Origin: Candidatus Saccharimonadota bacterium
GTDB taxonomy: Bacteria; Patescibacteriota; Saccharimonadia; Saccharimonadales; Saccharimonadaceae
Direction of reading: 5' to 3'
DNA length: 64,000 nt
Assembly (NCBI GenBank): GCA_017510925.1
Contig: JAFWLT010000006.1
Coordinates: forward strand, 1-64,000
Program-made: the position numbers and the translations under genes
In this document: positions 1 to 7,639 of the stretch, one piece after another
Layout: every line of letters starts with the position of its first letter
How positions within the stretch are numbered: the first letter of the stretch is position 1
Notes under the pieces: model-generated
Told to the model about the DNA's origin: nothing
Databases searched by the model: none
The model's input: the letters and a program-made list of their open reading frames with translations, nothing else

Positions 1-2
1 AA

Positions 3-71
3 TTAAAAAAAATCACAGCAACAAGCGGTAGAAATTATTTCGACCTAAAAACAGAGGATTTTGGATTGTAA
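3..71 (+). CDS. 3' end of an unidentified gene (partial at window start)
   Basis: An open frame enters from the left edge and runs 22 codons to a TAA at 69-71, six bases before the flavodoxin-like gene. The visible tail ends in ..NYFDLKTEDFGL. The close spacing suggests both genes share a transcript. Too little remains to name a family, and the frame could be open by chance. Confidence 0.4.
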   Translation, partial: LKKITATSGRNYFDLKTEDFGL

Positions 72-76
72 ATATT

Positions 77-529
77 ATGAAAATTCTAGTTACTTATAAA
101 AGCAAAACTGGATTTACGAAAAAGTATGCAAAATGGATTGCCGAAGAACTGGGTTGCGAGGCAAAAGACATAAAAACTATTACTCCTAAAAATGTCGCAG
201 AATATGATCTTATAATTCACGGTGGGTGGATATTTGGTGGGATAATTAGTGGGTACAATAAAATTAAAAGCTTCGCTCCAAAGCAATTAATCGTATTTGG
301 TGTTGGTTTTACACCGAAAGCCAAAGTAGACTTAAAGAAAATGGCCGAAGAAAATAAATTGGGCGATACTTCATTATATTATTTTGAAGGTGGCACCAAC
401 CCTCCAAAAATGGGACTTATCGGCCGTAAAGTAGTTGAAATGGTCACCAAAGAGAAAGTAGCATATCAAGACAACACAGACAGAAAAGCTACTGCAGAGT
501 TACTGAAAGCGATCAAAGCACTTAAATAA
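77..529 (+). CDS. Flavodoxin-like domain protein
   Basis: A 150-residue protein that looks like a small FMN-binding flavodoxin domain. The N-terminal beta strand MKILVTYKSKTG leads into a T/S-rich turn (KTGFTKKYA, residues 9-17), which is the usual phosphate-binding loop, and IIHGGWIFGG (46-55) matches the second loop around the isoalloxazine ring. The length is that of a single domain with no fused partner. Known family members carry electrons or act like the protoporphyrinogen oxidase HemG, but nothing here identifies the redox partner. It probably follows the partial upstream gene in one transcript. The fold is fairly sure and the role is unknown. Confidence 0.75.
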   Translation: MKILVTYKSKTGFTKKYAKWIAEELGCEAKDIKTITPKNVAEYDLIIHGGWIFGGIISGYNKIKSFAPKQLIVFGVGFTPKAKVDLKKMAEENKLGDTSLYYFEGGTNPPKMGLIGRKVVEMVTKEKVAYQDNTDRKATAELLKAIKALK

Positions 530-566
530 AAAGCCACCTTACGGCGGGTTCAATAATTTCTTCATT

Positions 567-588
567 TGGTGATCCGGGAGGGACTCGA
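567..588 (-). repeat. Partial copy of the tRNA-Lys 3' end
   Basis: These 22 bases are identical to 628-649, which is the 3' end of the neighbouring tRNA-Lys gene: CCA, discriminator base, acceptor 3' strand and part of the T arm. The copy lies in the same orientation 61 bases away. Directly after it, GGGACTCG (580-587) can pair with CGAGTCCC (597-604) to form a hairpin. A duplicated tRNA 3' end is the usual trace of tRNA-targeted integration or of a decayed tandem tRNA gene, and no integrase is visible. Confidence 0.7.
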
Positions 589-627
589 CTCGAAGAGCGA
601 GTCCCGTAAATTAAGTTGCACAAAAAA

Positions 628-704
628 TGGTGATCCGGGAGGGACTCGAACCCTCGACACCAAGCTTAAGAGGCTCGTGCTCTAACCAGCTGAGCTACCG
701 GACC
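628..704 (-). tRNA. tRNA-Lys (anticodon CUU)
   Basis: On the minus strand the 77 bases fold as a complete cloverleaf. The acceptor GGTCCGG pairs with CCGGATC, with one G-U pair. The D arm is GCTC/GAGC. The anticodon stem CGAGC/GCTTG encloses loop CTCTTAA, whose anticodon is CTT. The variable loop is GTGTC, and the T arm is GAGGG/CCCTC with the TTCGAGT loop. The 3' CCA is encoded in the DNA. Confidence 0.95.
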
Positions 705-715
705 AACTATATATA

Positions 716-724
716 ATTATAGCA
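716..724 (-). promoter_or_regulatory. Extended -10 promoter of tRNA-Lys
   Basis: On the minus strand TGCTATAAT sits 11 bases before the 5' end of the tRNA. No good -35 box is seen, as with many extended -10 promoters in this window. Confidence 0.55.
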
Positions 725-821
725 CAAAAAGTGTTTTTTGAAAAGGTCGAGTCCTTATCCAATTAACCGAATGATTTTAAATTAAAAGATACCAAACTCA
801 GCACCAAAATGATAGGCGATG

Positions 822-1304
822 TCAATAAATAATATGGTTTTTCATGTTATTGTATTCATCAAACACCACCAAACAATCTTCTCTATCTCTCTCCTCCAAA
901 AACCATTCCGGAAGACCTGCTCTACCGCCCATCATCTCATCAAATTTTTCATCTCTAAATCCAATCCGAGCATTATCTTCCAAAGTACACCCATAATAAA
1001 CCTTGGAAATATTTGCCCACATAATCGCCGCAAGACACATCGGGCAAGGCTCACTCGTAGTATAAATCTCGCAATCCGTTAGATCGTAAGTCTCAAGTTT
1101 TTCTTCAGCTCTTCTAATTGCATCAATCTCGCCATGACAAGTAGAATCATTATTCTTAAGAACTCTATTATGCCCAGATGCTACTATCTCACCATCTTTC
1201 ACCACCACCGCGCCAAACGGCCCACCATCACCATTAGAAATACCCGTTCTGGCCTCAGCAATCGCCACTTCCATAAATTTCTTCTGGTACATATTAACAT
1301 TCAT
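822..1304 (-). CDS. Guanine deaminase-like zinc nucleoside/base deaminase
   Basis: A 160-residue member of the cytidine/deoxycytidylate deaminase superfamily. The zinc site is visible as CHGEIDAI (about residues 56-63, with H as ligand and E as proton shuttle) and PCPMC (about 87-91, two Cys ligands). GDGGPFGAVVVKDG near the N-terminus and the Asp/Phe-rich C-terminal region resemble the bacterial guanine deaminase GuaD more than TadA. The usual HAE is HGE here. The likely reaction is guanine to xanthine; a tRNA or other base substrate cannot be excluded. The ATG at 1302-1304 follows TGCTATAAT by 6 bases, so the mRNA is probably leaderless. That promoter lies in the 21-base gap after cpsB. Confidence 0.8.
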   Translation of the reverse strand: MNVNMYQKKFMEVAIAEARTGISNGDGGPFGAVVVKDGEIVASGHNRVLKNNDSTCHGEIDAIRRAEEKLETYDLTDCEIYTTSEPCPMCLAAIMWANISKVYYGCTLEDNARIGFRDEKFDEMMGGRAGLPEWFLEERDREDCLVVFDEYNNMKNHIIY

Positions 1305-1310
1305 ACCCCC

Positions 1311-1319
1311 ATTATAGCA
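1311..1319 (-). promoter_or_regulatory. Extended -10 promoter, leaderless start of the deaminase gene
   Basis: TGCTATAAT on the minus strand ends 6 bases before the ATG at 1304. Transcription would begin at or very near the start codon. Confidence 0.6.
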
Positions 1320-1325
1320 TAAGCG

Positions 1326-2030
1326 TTAGGCCAAAATTTTCTTTGGATTTTTTTCTAAAATGTCTTCCAGCTCAAACGTGCCATAGAATTTAGACAAACG
1401 TTTCATTACAGCCGGCATAAATTTCGAACCTCTAGGATGGTGAATATCAGAAGCTACTGCAAAAATCATATCATTTTTGGCAAGCTTCTCCACAAGTTTT
1501 TTAGGCTGCTTGCCATAATGTCCGATAAAACTACCGAGATTACATTGAAGCAACACGCCCATATCGTATAATTCACGAATCGAATCAAAATCTTTGAAAA
1601 ACGCAGTATATCTTTCTGGATGCGCCAAAATCACTTTGTATCCAGCACGTTGAAGCTCCATAAATGCATCCATATAGCCTGGATATTCCCCACTCATTGG
1701 AAGTTCCACCAATAAATATTTAGAGGCACCCAGAGCAGTAATTTCGCCATCAGCCAGTAGTTTCAAAATCTTAGGACAAATATAAATTTCATTACCAAGA
1801 TGAAGTTCTATATTGATCTTCTCTTTTTTAAGTCTAGTGCGCAATTTTTTGATTAACTTAGTATTGGCAGCCACGTTAGAGACATAATTCGTTTCATCTA
1901 CATAATGTGGCGTCGCAATAACATCCGTCACGCCATTATCAGAAAGCTCACGAATCAAAACTACCGATGCGTCGATATCAGCCGCTCCATCATCTATGCC
2001 CGGCAAGATGTGCGAATGTATATCAATCAT
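1326..2030 (-). CDS. cpsB: CpsB/YwqE-type tyrosine-protein phosphatase (PHP domain)
   Basis: A 234-residue PHP-family metal-dependent phosphatase. The N-terminal metal motif MIDIHSHILPGIDDGA (residues 1-16), TPHY (about 40-43), AHPERY (about 136-141) and the late ASDIHH (about 193-198) are the PHP metal ligands in the expected order. In Gram-positive capsule loci this enzyme removes phosphate from the tyrosine cluster of the BY-kinase. The kinase lies immediately upstream, ending 9 bases away, so the two form a kinase/phosphatase pair controlling chain length or export. A Shine-Dalgarno-like AGGTAGGG precedes the ATG. Full length for the family. Confidence 0.9.
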   Translation of the reverse strand: MIDIHSHILPGIDDGAADIDASVVLIRELSDNGVTDVIATPHYVDETNYVSNVAANTKLIKKLRTRLKKEKINIELHLGNEIYICPKILKLLADGEITALGASKYLLVELPMSGEYPGYMDAFMELQRAGYKVILAHPERYTAFFKDFDSIRELYDMGVLLQCNLGSFIGHYGKQPKKLVEKLAKNDMIFAVASDIHHPRGSKFMPAVMKRLSKFYGTFELEDILEKNPKKILA

Positions 2031-2039
2031 AAACCCTAC

Positions 2040-3428
2040 CTATTTTCTATGATGAGAACCAGGTTGCTCACCATAATAATAACTATTGTAATAGTATTTA
2101 GATGATTTTCTATTCACCATATTAAATACTATACCAGCTACCTTAGCGCCTACTTTAGAAAGCTCATTTTTAGCATTCATCAAATCGTTCTTAGAAGTAG
2201 AACCATCTTTTACTACAATGATTGTTTCGTCCATCAATGATGCCAAAATCACAGAATCGGCAAGACCAGCAAGTGGCGCACCATCAAAGATGATAATGTC
2301 ATAACGATGTCTGAGGCTTGCAAGCAAACGTTTGTTCTTCTTTGATGCAAGAAGCTCAGAAGGATTTGGAGGATAAGTACCACAAGTAATAATATCAAGA
2401 TTATTTATACCAGTGTTATGAATGTAATGTGGAATATTATCAAGCTCATCAGTAAGAAGGTTAGAAAGACCATCAGTGTTTGGCACATCAAATAATCTAT
2501 GCACACGGCCTTTTCTAAGGTCACAGTCAATTAAAAGTACCTTCTTTTCTGCCTGTGCAAATGAAATAGCGAGGTTAGCTGATACAAAGCTTTTACCTTC
2601 ACTTGCATTAGTAGAAGTTACCAAAATTGTCTTAAGGTTGTTATCAATTGCTGTAAACTGCAAATTGGTTCTAAGACTTTTAATGTTTTCACTTACGATT
2701 GCCTTTGGATATTTTTCTACTACAAGCTCAGAAATTGGTGCACCTTTTTTGGTAGGTTTCATATCGGTTTTAGAAATTCTACCAGTCATTGGAAGACCAT
2801 AAATCTTTTCTACTTCATCACTATGCTTTACAGAATCATCGAGATAAAATCTAAGGAAGGCAAAGCCACCAACAGCAGCTATAGCCACGGCTACTGCCAA
2901 AATCACATCACGAGTAAGCGTATTATTGGATGGTGCATCTGGCACTTTTGCTACAGAAAGTTGGCTTACGTTATCAAGCTTATAAATCTTAGAAACTTCC
3001 TTAGAAAATACGTCGGCAATCTCATTCGCAATTGCTGAAGCTTGCCAAGCATCAGGATCTTTTACTGTTACAGAAAGGATGGAAGTATCTTCTACTGGTT
3101 TTACGCTTAGATTTTTGCTAAGCTCTTTGGAAGTCATTGGCAAATTCAAATTAGAAACTACACGATTTAACACCAACTCACTTTTTGCAATTTCGCCATA
3201 AGTAGTTGCAAGCTTTTGAGAAGCGTTTACATCGTTAAGTGTAGATGCTGCGTTATTAGAATTATCAGACTTTGCAATCACAATAGTAGTATTTGCCTGA
3301 TAAATTGGTTTTTTAAACATCACATCATAAGTAACCACGCCAGATACAGCAAGCGCGATCATCAAGATGAAAGCAATGATGTAATGCTTCAAATATGAAA
3401 AGAAGTCTTTGATATTAATTTCTTCCAT
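2040..3428 (-). CDS. Wzz chain-length regulator fused to BY-kinase (CpsC-CpsD type)
   Basis: A 462-residue membrane tyrosine autokinase. Residues 1-200 are a Wzz domain with two membrane segments (about 17-35 and 174-194) flanking an extracellular part. From about 240 on is the BY-kinase, with Walker A TSTNASEGKS (271-280), Walker A' VLLIDCDLRKG (297-307) and Walker B IIIFDGAP (about 378). The C-terminus has a tyrosine cluster (SKYYYNSYYYGE), the autophosphorylation site. In many Gram-positives the two halves are separate proteins; here they are one chain, as in Gram-negative Wzc. The gene would set polymer length and gate the Wzx/Wzy pathway, opposed by CpsB. It has a TTTACA-17-TATAAT promoter with an inverted repeat. 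Confidence 0.92.
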   Translation of the reverse strand: MEEINIKDFFSYLKHYIIAFILMIALAVSGVVTYDVMFKKPIYQANTTIVIAKSDNSNNAASTLNDVNASQKLATTYGEIAKSELVLNRVVSNLNLPMTSKELSKNLSVKPVEDTSILSVTVKDPDAWQASAIANEIADVFSKEVSKIYKLDNVSQLSVAKVPDAPSNNTLTRDVILAVAVAIAAVGGFAFLRFYLDDSVKHSDEVEKIYGLPMTGRISKTDMKPTKKGAPISELVVEKYPKAIVSENIKSLRTNLQFTAIDNNLKTILVTSTNASEGKSFVSANLAISFAQAEKKVLLIDCDLRKGRVHRLFDVPNTDGLSNLLTDELDNIPHYIHNTGINNLDIITCGTYPPNPSELLASKKNKRLLASLRHRYDIIIFDGAPLAGLADSVILASLMDETIIVVKDGSTSKNDLMNAKNELSKVGAKVAGIVFNMVNRKSSKYYYNSYYYGEQPGSHHRK

Positions 3429-3437
3429 AAAAACCTT

Positions 3438-3478
3438 TTCTTGTATACTATTATATCACAGAATACAAGAATTGTAAA
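3438..3478 (-). promoter_or_regulatory. Promoter and putative operator of the Wzz/BY-kinase gene
   Basis: On the minus strand TTTACA (3473-3478) is followed after 17 bases by TATAAT (3450-3455). A perfect 9-base inverted repeat, TTCTTGTAT at 3438-3446 and ATACAAGAA at 3463-3471, surrounds the -10 box with 16 bases between arms. One arm lies between -35 and -10, the other at the start of transcription. This placement suits a dimeric repressor more than an RNA hairpin, because half of it would not be transcribed. Confidence 0.6.
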
Positions 3479-3481
3479 GAC

Positions 3482-5128
3482 TTATATAGCTAAATATTCT
3501 CTAATTTTTGTGGTTGCATTATTCACAGTAGCTTGGTCTGGAATCATCACATAAAGTGGTCTATTGGCGCCCATACTATAGGTTCCTTGCATAGAACCAG
3601 TACCATTTACAGCGATAGATTCTACTTCCCAAGATTTACCATCATTTAGTTGCATTCTAATAAATGAAGAAATGTCGTCACGAGTAAGTGAAGTTTCGAA
3701 TGAATCTGCTGCGATATTAAGGATTTCTGGAAGTCTCAAAACATAGCTAGTAGAAGATGAGAGTTTGCCGATAATAGAGGCAATCACTTGCTGTTGGTTT
3801 TCGCCACGATGACGGTCGCCAGTCTTATAAGACTTTCTTTCACGAGCAAATCTAAGTGCGCAGTCACCATCTACCCATTGTTTACCGATAGTGTAGTTAC
3901 AAACTTTGTCTTTTCCAGTAGCCTTAAGGGACATTTCTTGATCGGATTCAATTTCAATCCCATTTAGCTCATCCACTACTTTAATTACAGTATCAAAACT
4001 TACTTTTGCTGTATAATCAATATTGATGCCAAGGAAATCTTCAATCGTATCACGGCTCATATTGATACCATAGACACCAGCGTGAGTAAGTTTATCTTTA
4101 ATCCCGGTAGTATCGTGAAGTTGTACATAAGTATCACGTGGGATAGAAACTAGAAGGATCTTTTTCTTTGTTGGGTTTACTACAGCGAGAATATTTACAT
4201 CAGATCTTGCTCTAGCTTTTACGCCGTGACGAGAATCCGTACCAGAAATATACAATATAAATGGATCCTTTGTTACCTGCTTTTCGGAGATTTCTGCATT
4301 CTCTGCATCAATTTCAATTTCGAAGCTATAAATTACCAAAGTATTTTTCATAGTATCGGCAGCTTCTTCTTTTAGAATTTCCATTCTATCAGTTTCAATT
4401 ACAATTGAGTCTACAATGTTGCCAGTTAGTGTTTTTACAAGTGTGTCTGCATCATCATAAAAATCTGATTCAAACTTTACTCTTTCTAGCAAATAATTTT
4501 GAGCATTGCCAGCTTTTTCGTCAGTTTTTAGAAAACCTACGTGCTTTCCTGCTAACTGATCAAGTTTTTCAATTTTACTCTCTTCCATTACTAGCACACT
4601 ATATTCTTTGGTTTCTGGTTTTTTCTGAGTTACTTTATTTAAGAAACCATTAAATGAATCTGTATATCTAAGCGCAAATACAGAAAGTGCAATAGCGATC
4701 ACAGAAACAGAACCACAGGCAATTTTTGCACCTACTGAAGCGTGCTTTTGAAAAAGCAATTTAACTGCACTAAGAATTGCGAAAATAGTAAGGATGCCAC
4801 CAATTAGCGCAATCCACTTTCCGGTTAGGATGTTCGTGGTGATAAGTGAAATCATAAGAAGCACAGAAGTGATAATTTGTGCGCCTACGAGCAAAAGCCC
4901 TACGCTTTTAGAAAATGATTTAACGCGAGATTCTCTTGGCCTTTCTGACTCTTCAAATTCAAATTTTTGTTCTTCTCTTTTTGGCCTTGGTTCTACTTTT
5001 ACCTCTGGCCTAGTGGCAGTCATTGGCGCAGCACGCCAAACACCATCACCGTCATTTCTAACGGAAAAAGCAGAGTTAGACCTGGAAAACTCACCTCTCG
5101 TAAATGTGTTCTTATCTAATTCGGACAT
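3482..5128 (-). CDS. LytR-CpsA-Psr (LCP) family glycopolymer transferase
   Basis: A 548-residue membrane protein. Residues 1-70 are cytoplasmic, charged and low-complexity. Three membrane segments follow (about 76-98, 105-125 and 135-153), then an extracellular part. The LCP catalytic domain starts near 288 (FILYISGTDSR), with the conserved Arg/Asp pattern in ARSDVNILAVV and SIPRDTY (329-335) and later FARERKSYKTGDRHRGENQQ. LCP enzymes move undecaprenyl-linked glycopolymers onto peptidoglycan or other acceptors, which fits its place in the exopolysaccharide locus. Between membrane part and LCP domain, residues 175-270 (QLAGKHVGFLKTDE...) resemble a solute-binding-protein lobe. AAGGA precedes the ATG, and the promoter is a strong TTGACA/TATATT pair. 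Confidence 0.9.
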   Translation of the reverse strand: MSELDKNTFTRGEFSRSNSAFSVRNDGDGVWRAAPMTATRPEVKVEPRPKREEQKFEFEESERPRESRVKSFSKSVGLLLVGAQIITSVLLMISLITTNILTGKWIALIGGILTIFAILSAVKLLFQKHASVGAKIACGSVSVIAIALSVFALRYTDSFNGFLNKVTQKKPETKEYSVLVMEESKIEKLDQLAGKHVGFLKTDEKAGNAQNYLLERVKFESDFYDDADTLVKTLTGNIVDSIVIETDRMEILKEEAADTMKNTLVIYSFEIEIDAENAEISEKQVTKDPFILYISGTDSRHGVKARARSDVNILAVVNPTKKKILLVSIPRDTYVQLHDTTGIKDKLTHAGVYGINMSRDTIEDFLGINIDYTAKVSFDTVIKVVDELNGIEIESDQEMSLKATGKDKVCNYTIGKQWVDGDCALRFARERKSYKTGDRHRGENQQQVIASIIGKLSSSTSYVLRLPEILNIAADSFETSLTRDDISSFIRMQLNDGKSWEVESIAVNGTGSMQGTYSMGANRPLYVMIPDQATVNNATTKIREYLAI

Positions 5129-5170
5129 CCAATTTCCTTAGTCCCACCACATTTACTATATATTATATAT

Positions 5171-5199
5171 AATATAGCACTCTACGTGCAAAATGTCAA
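5171..5199 (-). promoter_or_regulatory. Strong promoter of the LCP gene
   Basis: TTGACA (5194-5199) and TATATT (5171-5176) on the minus strand are exactly 17 bases apart. The -35 box overlaps the TGA stop of the upstream glycosyltransferase (5196-5198), so the LCP/Wzz end of the locus can be expressed apart from the glycosyltransferases. Confidence 0.75.
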
Positions 5200-6227
5200 C
5201 TATTAGACAATGATTTCATATCTTTTTTAAATCTTCTTGTGCGCGCACGCTTTATATATCTAGCCGAAAAAACCGGTACCAAACCAAACCCAATAATTTT
5301 TATTTTTTCTCTCATTCTGACATCAGAATGCAATAACACGTTAAGACAATTACGTCTTACGTATTTTTTTGCGTCATTAAACTCTTTTTTGTATTCTTTT
5401 TGCGCATCAGCTCCAACTATATATGTTATCAATATAAAATTATTCATCCAAATATGCCAATTGGCTGCTCTCAGAACTTTTTCAGTTTTTATGGCCAAGT
5501 GGTCTTTGATATATATAATATTATCCAGAGCGTTGATCCCATTTAAGACTTTTCTGACAGTTGTGCCACTATTTGGGTTATTTTTCCTATAAACATAAAC
5601 TTTTCTATGTCCATAAGCTACCGAATTACTGAGCTGAGCATTCATAGCAGAAAAATACAAACCTTCGCCAAACCATTTTACAGAAAATGATAAGTTATTA
5701 CGTTCTACAATAGACATAGTATATAACTTATTCCAAGGACCAACTGGTGTTTTATCGTATATAATTTCGCAGGCAGCATCTTCAGGAGTCAAGACTCGTA
5801 CGTTATCTACCTGATTCTGTCTCATATCTCTAGTCGTAAAAACACAGTCCGACATTGCCATTTCCGCATTATTATTTTTCATAATTTTCAACAAATATTC
5901 AATACAGTCCTCTGCCAACCAATCATCCCCATCAACAAACATCAAATACTTTCCACTTGCCACCTTTAATCCACTATTTCTGGCTTCGCAAACCCCACCA
6001 TTCTTCCTATGAATAACAACAACTCTTCTATCTTTTTTTGCATATTCATCACAAATTTTGCCACAATTGTCTGGCGACTCATCGTCCACTAAAATGACTT
6101 CTAAATTTTTATACGTTTGTTTTAATACCGAATCAACGCATTGTCTTATAAACTCTTCGGACTGATAAACTGGTATAATTATTGTAACCAAATCCTGTTG
6201 ATTATCGTTCTCTACTTTTTTTCTCAT
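5196..6227 (-). CDS. Family 2 glycosyltransferase
   Basis: A 343-residue GT-A enzyme. The nucleotide-sugar domain occupies about residues 12-230: VTIIIPVYQSEEFIRQCVDSVL, LVDDESPD (the first Asp pair), then FVDGDDW (DXD-like metal site, about residue 98). The rest is basic and probably contacts the membrane. It likely adds one sugar to the lipid-linked repeat unit; donor and acceptor cannot be read from sequence. GGAG precedes the ATG, and the start overlaps the stop of the flippase gene by 4 bases, showing translational coupling. Confidence 0.88.
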   Translation of the reverse strand: MRKKVENDNQQDLVTIIIPVYQSEEFIRQCVDSVLKQTYKNLEVILVDDESPDNCGKICDEYAKKDRRVVVIHRKNGGVCEARNSGLKVASGKYLMFVDGDDWLAEDCIEYLLKIMKNNNAEMAMSDCVFTTRDMRQNQVDNVRVLTPEDAACEIIYDKTPVGPWNKLYTMSIVERNNLSFSVKWFGEGLYFSAMNAQLSNSVAYGHRKVYVYRKNNPNSGTTVRKVLNGINALDNIIYIKDHLAIKTEKVLRAANWHIWMNNFILITYIVGADAQKEYKKEFNDAKKYVRRNCLNVLLHSDVRMREKIKIIGFGLVPVFSARYIKRARTRRFKKDMKSLSNS

Positions 6228-7639
6228 TTCGTCTCCTTTCTTTTCCCTACCCTTACAAGGATCTTCTTCAAGAAAACATAATTAATTGCTACAAAAGTAA
6301 ATAATGCCAAAAGTTGAACTGCTAGAGATATTACAAAAGAATCCGAAAAAGTCATAGCAGCCACTATTGCGACCAAAATCATCGAAAAAATCATTCGTGG
6401 ACCAATCCAAATTTTTATATATTTTCTCGTGTCAAATAATCTATACATAAATACCGTCAAATAACTTAAAGCAGTAGCAATTGCTGCACCCTGCACTCCA
6501 ATCAATGGAATCAAAACAGCATTTAACACCACATTCATTAAAGCTCCTACGGTAGCCGAATACAGAAAACCTTTATTATCTTTCTTCACATTATAAGAAG
6601 TCGACATAAAAGTGGCCAGTGTCATAAATATATGGCCTATCATAAGCACTGGCACATATTTCCACGCTTCATAGAACTCAGGAGAAACATAAACTTCAAA
6701 TATTTGCTTCAGTAGAATAAGTAGCACCATACTAACCCCAATCAGCACTATTGCCAATGCATTAAATACCTTATTCGTATATTCTACATTACCCTTCTCA
6801 CCATCATTCTTAACTGCAGAGAAAAGCCAAGCCTGTAAAAAAATTGCCGAAACTGAAGACAAAATCGTTGGGAGTTTATACGAAACTGCGTATATACCAC
6901 TGTCTGCTATACTAATCATTCCCGAAATCATTGCTCTGTCTAGAAAATTCATAACCCACCACATAAATGAGGTCGGCATCAATACGACTGAATATTTGGC
7001 CATTTCTTTAAATAACTTCTTATCAAAAGTAGCATTCCTAATATAAGAAAACACCTTACAGTTTATCATACCGTAAAAGGTTACCACCAGGTTTGCAATA
7101 ATATATGCCAGAAAATACCCACTTGGCCCCATATGCAAGCCCACCAAAAATATGATATTGAACACGGCGATCAACAAAGCGTGCAAGAAATTACCTAACG
7201 AATATTTTTTTAATTTTTCCTGACCCTTAAGAGCTACTAAAAAGATTTGAGATGAAGCATAAGTTATCATATAAAAATAAAATTGCCACGCCCATTCTCC
7301 GTAACCATCAAACATTTTAACGATAGGGACGGCTAACAAACCTAATATCGCTGCCGGAATCAACATCGTACACGCAATTCTTATGATTTTCTTTTCATTC
7401 GCATTTTTATCGAGTGAGAATCTTAATACCCCCTCGACAATATTTAACGTAAATAACGGCACCAAGAAATTACAAATCGTATATAATAAATCTGCAACAC
7501 CATATTGAGAAGCTGTTAAATAATTAGTATACAAAGGCACCAGAAAGAATGAAGTAAATTTAGAGGCAAAATTACCTATAGCAATAATTGCAGTATTCTT
7601 AAATAAATACTTATTTCTTTGCTTATTTTTTTCACTCAT
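6224..7639 (-). CDS. Wzx-type oligosaccharide flippase (MOP superfamily)
   Basis: A 471-residue polytopic protein with about 12 to 14 hydrophobic segments over its whole length, starting with KNTAIIAIGNFASKFTSFFLVPLYTN, the typical N-terminus of polysaccharide flippases. It would turn the undecaprenyl-linked repeat unit to the outer face of the membrane, where the EpsG-like protein polymerises it. Full length for the family. The start overlaps the end of the pyruvyl transferase reading frame by 8 bases. Confidence 0.92.
   Translation of the reverse strand: MSEKNKQRNKYLFKNTAIIAIGNFASKFTSFFLVPLYTNYLTASQYGVADLLYTICNFLVPLFTLNIVEGVLRFSLDKNANEKKIIRIACTMLIPAAILGLLAVPIVKMFDGYGEWAWQFYFYMITYASSQIFLVALKGQEKLKKYSLGNFLHALLIAVFNIIFLVGLHMGPSGYFLAYIIANLVVTFYGMINCKVFSYIRNATFDKKLFKEMAKYSVVLMPTSFMWWVMNFLDRAMISGMISIADSGIYAVSYKLPTILSSVSAIFLQAWLFSAVKNDGEKGNVEYTNKVFNALAIVLIGVSMVLLILLKQIFEVYVSPEFYEAWKYVPVLMIGHIFMTLATFMSTSYNVKKDNKGFLYSATVGALMNVVLNAVLIPLIGVQGAAIATALSYLTVFMYRLFDTRKYIKIWIGPRMIFSMILVAIVAAMTFSDSFVISLAVQLLALFTFVAINYVFLKKILVRVGKRKETK

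Noticed and set aside
705-821. Possible small RNA gene between tRNA-Lys and the deaminase gene
   Set aside because: Only the tRNA promoter and a short CAC/GTG palindrome are visible; no stable fold or terminator.
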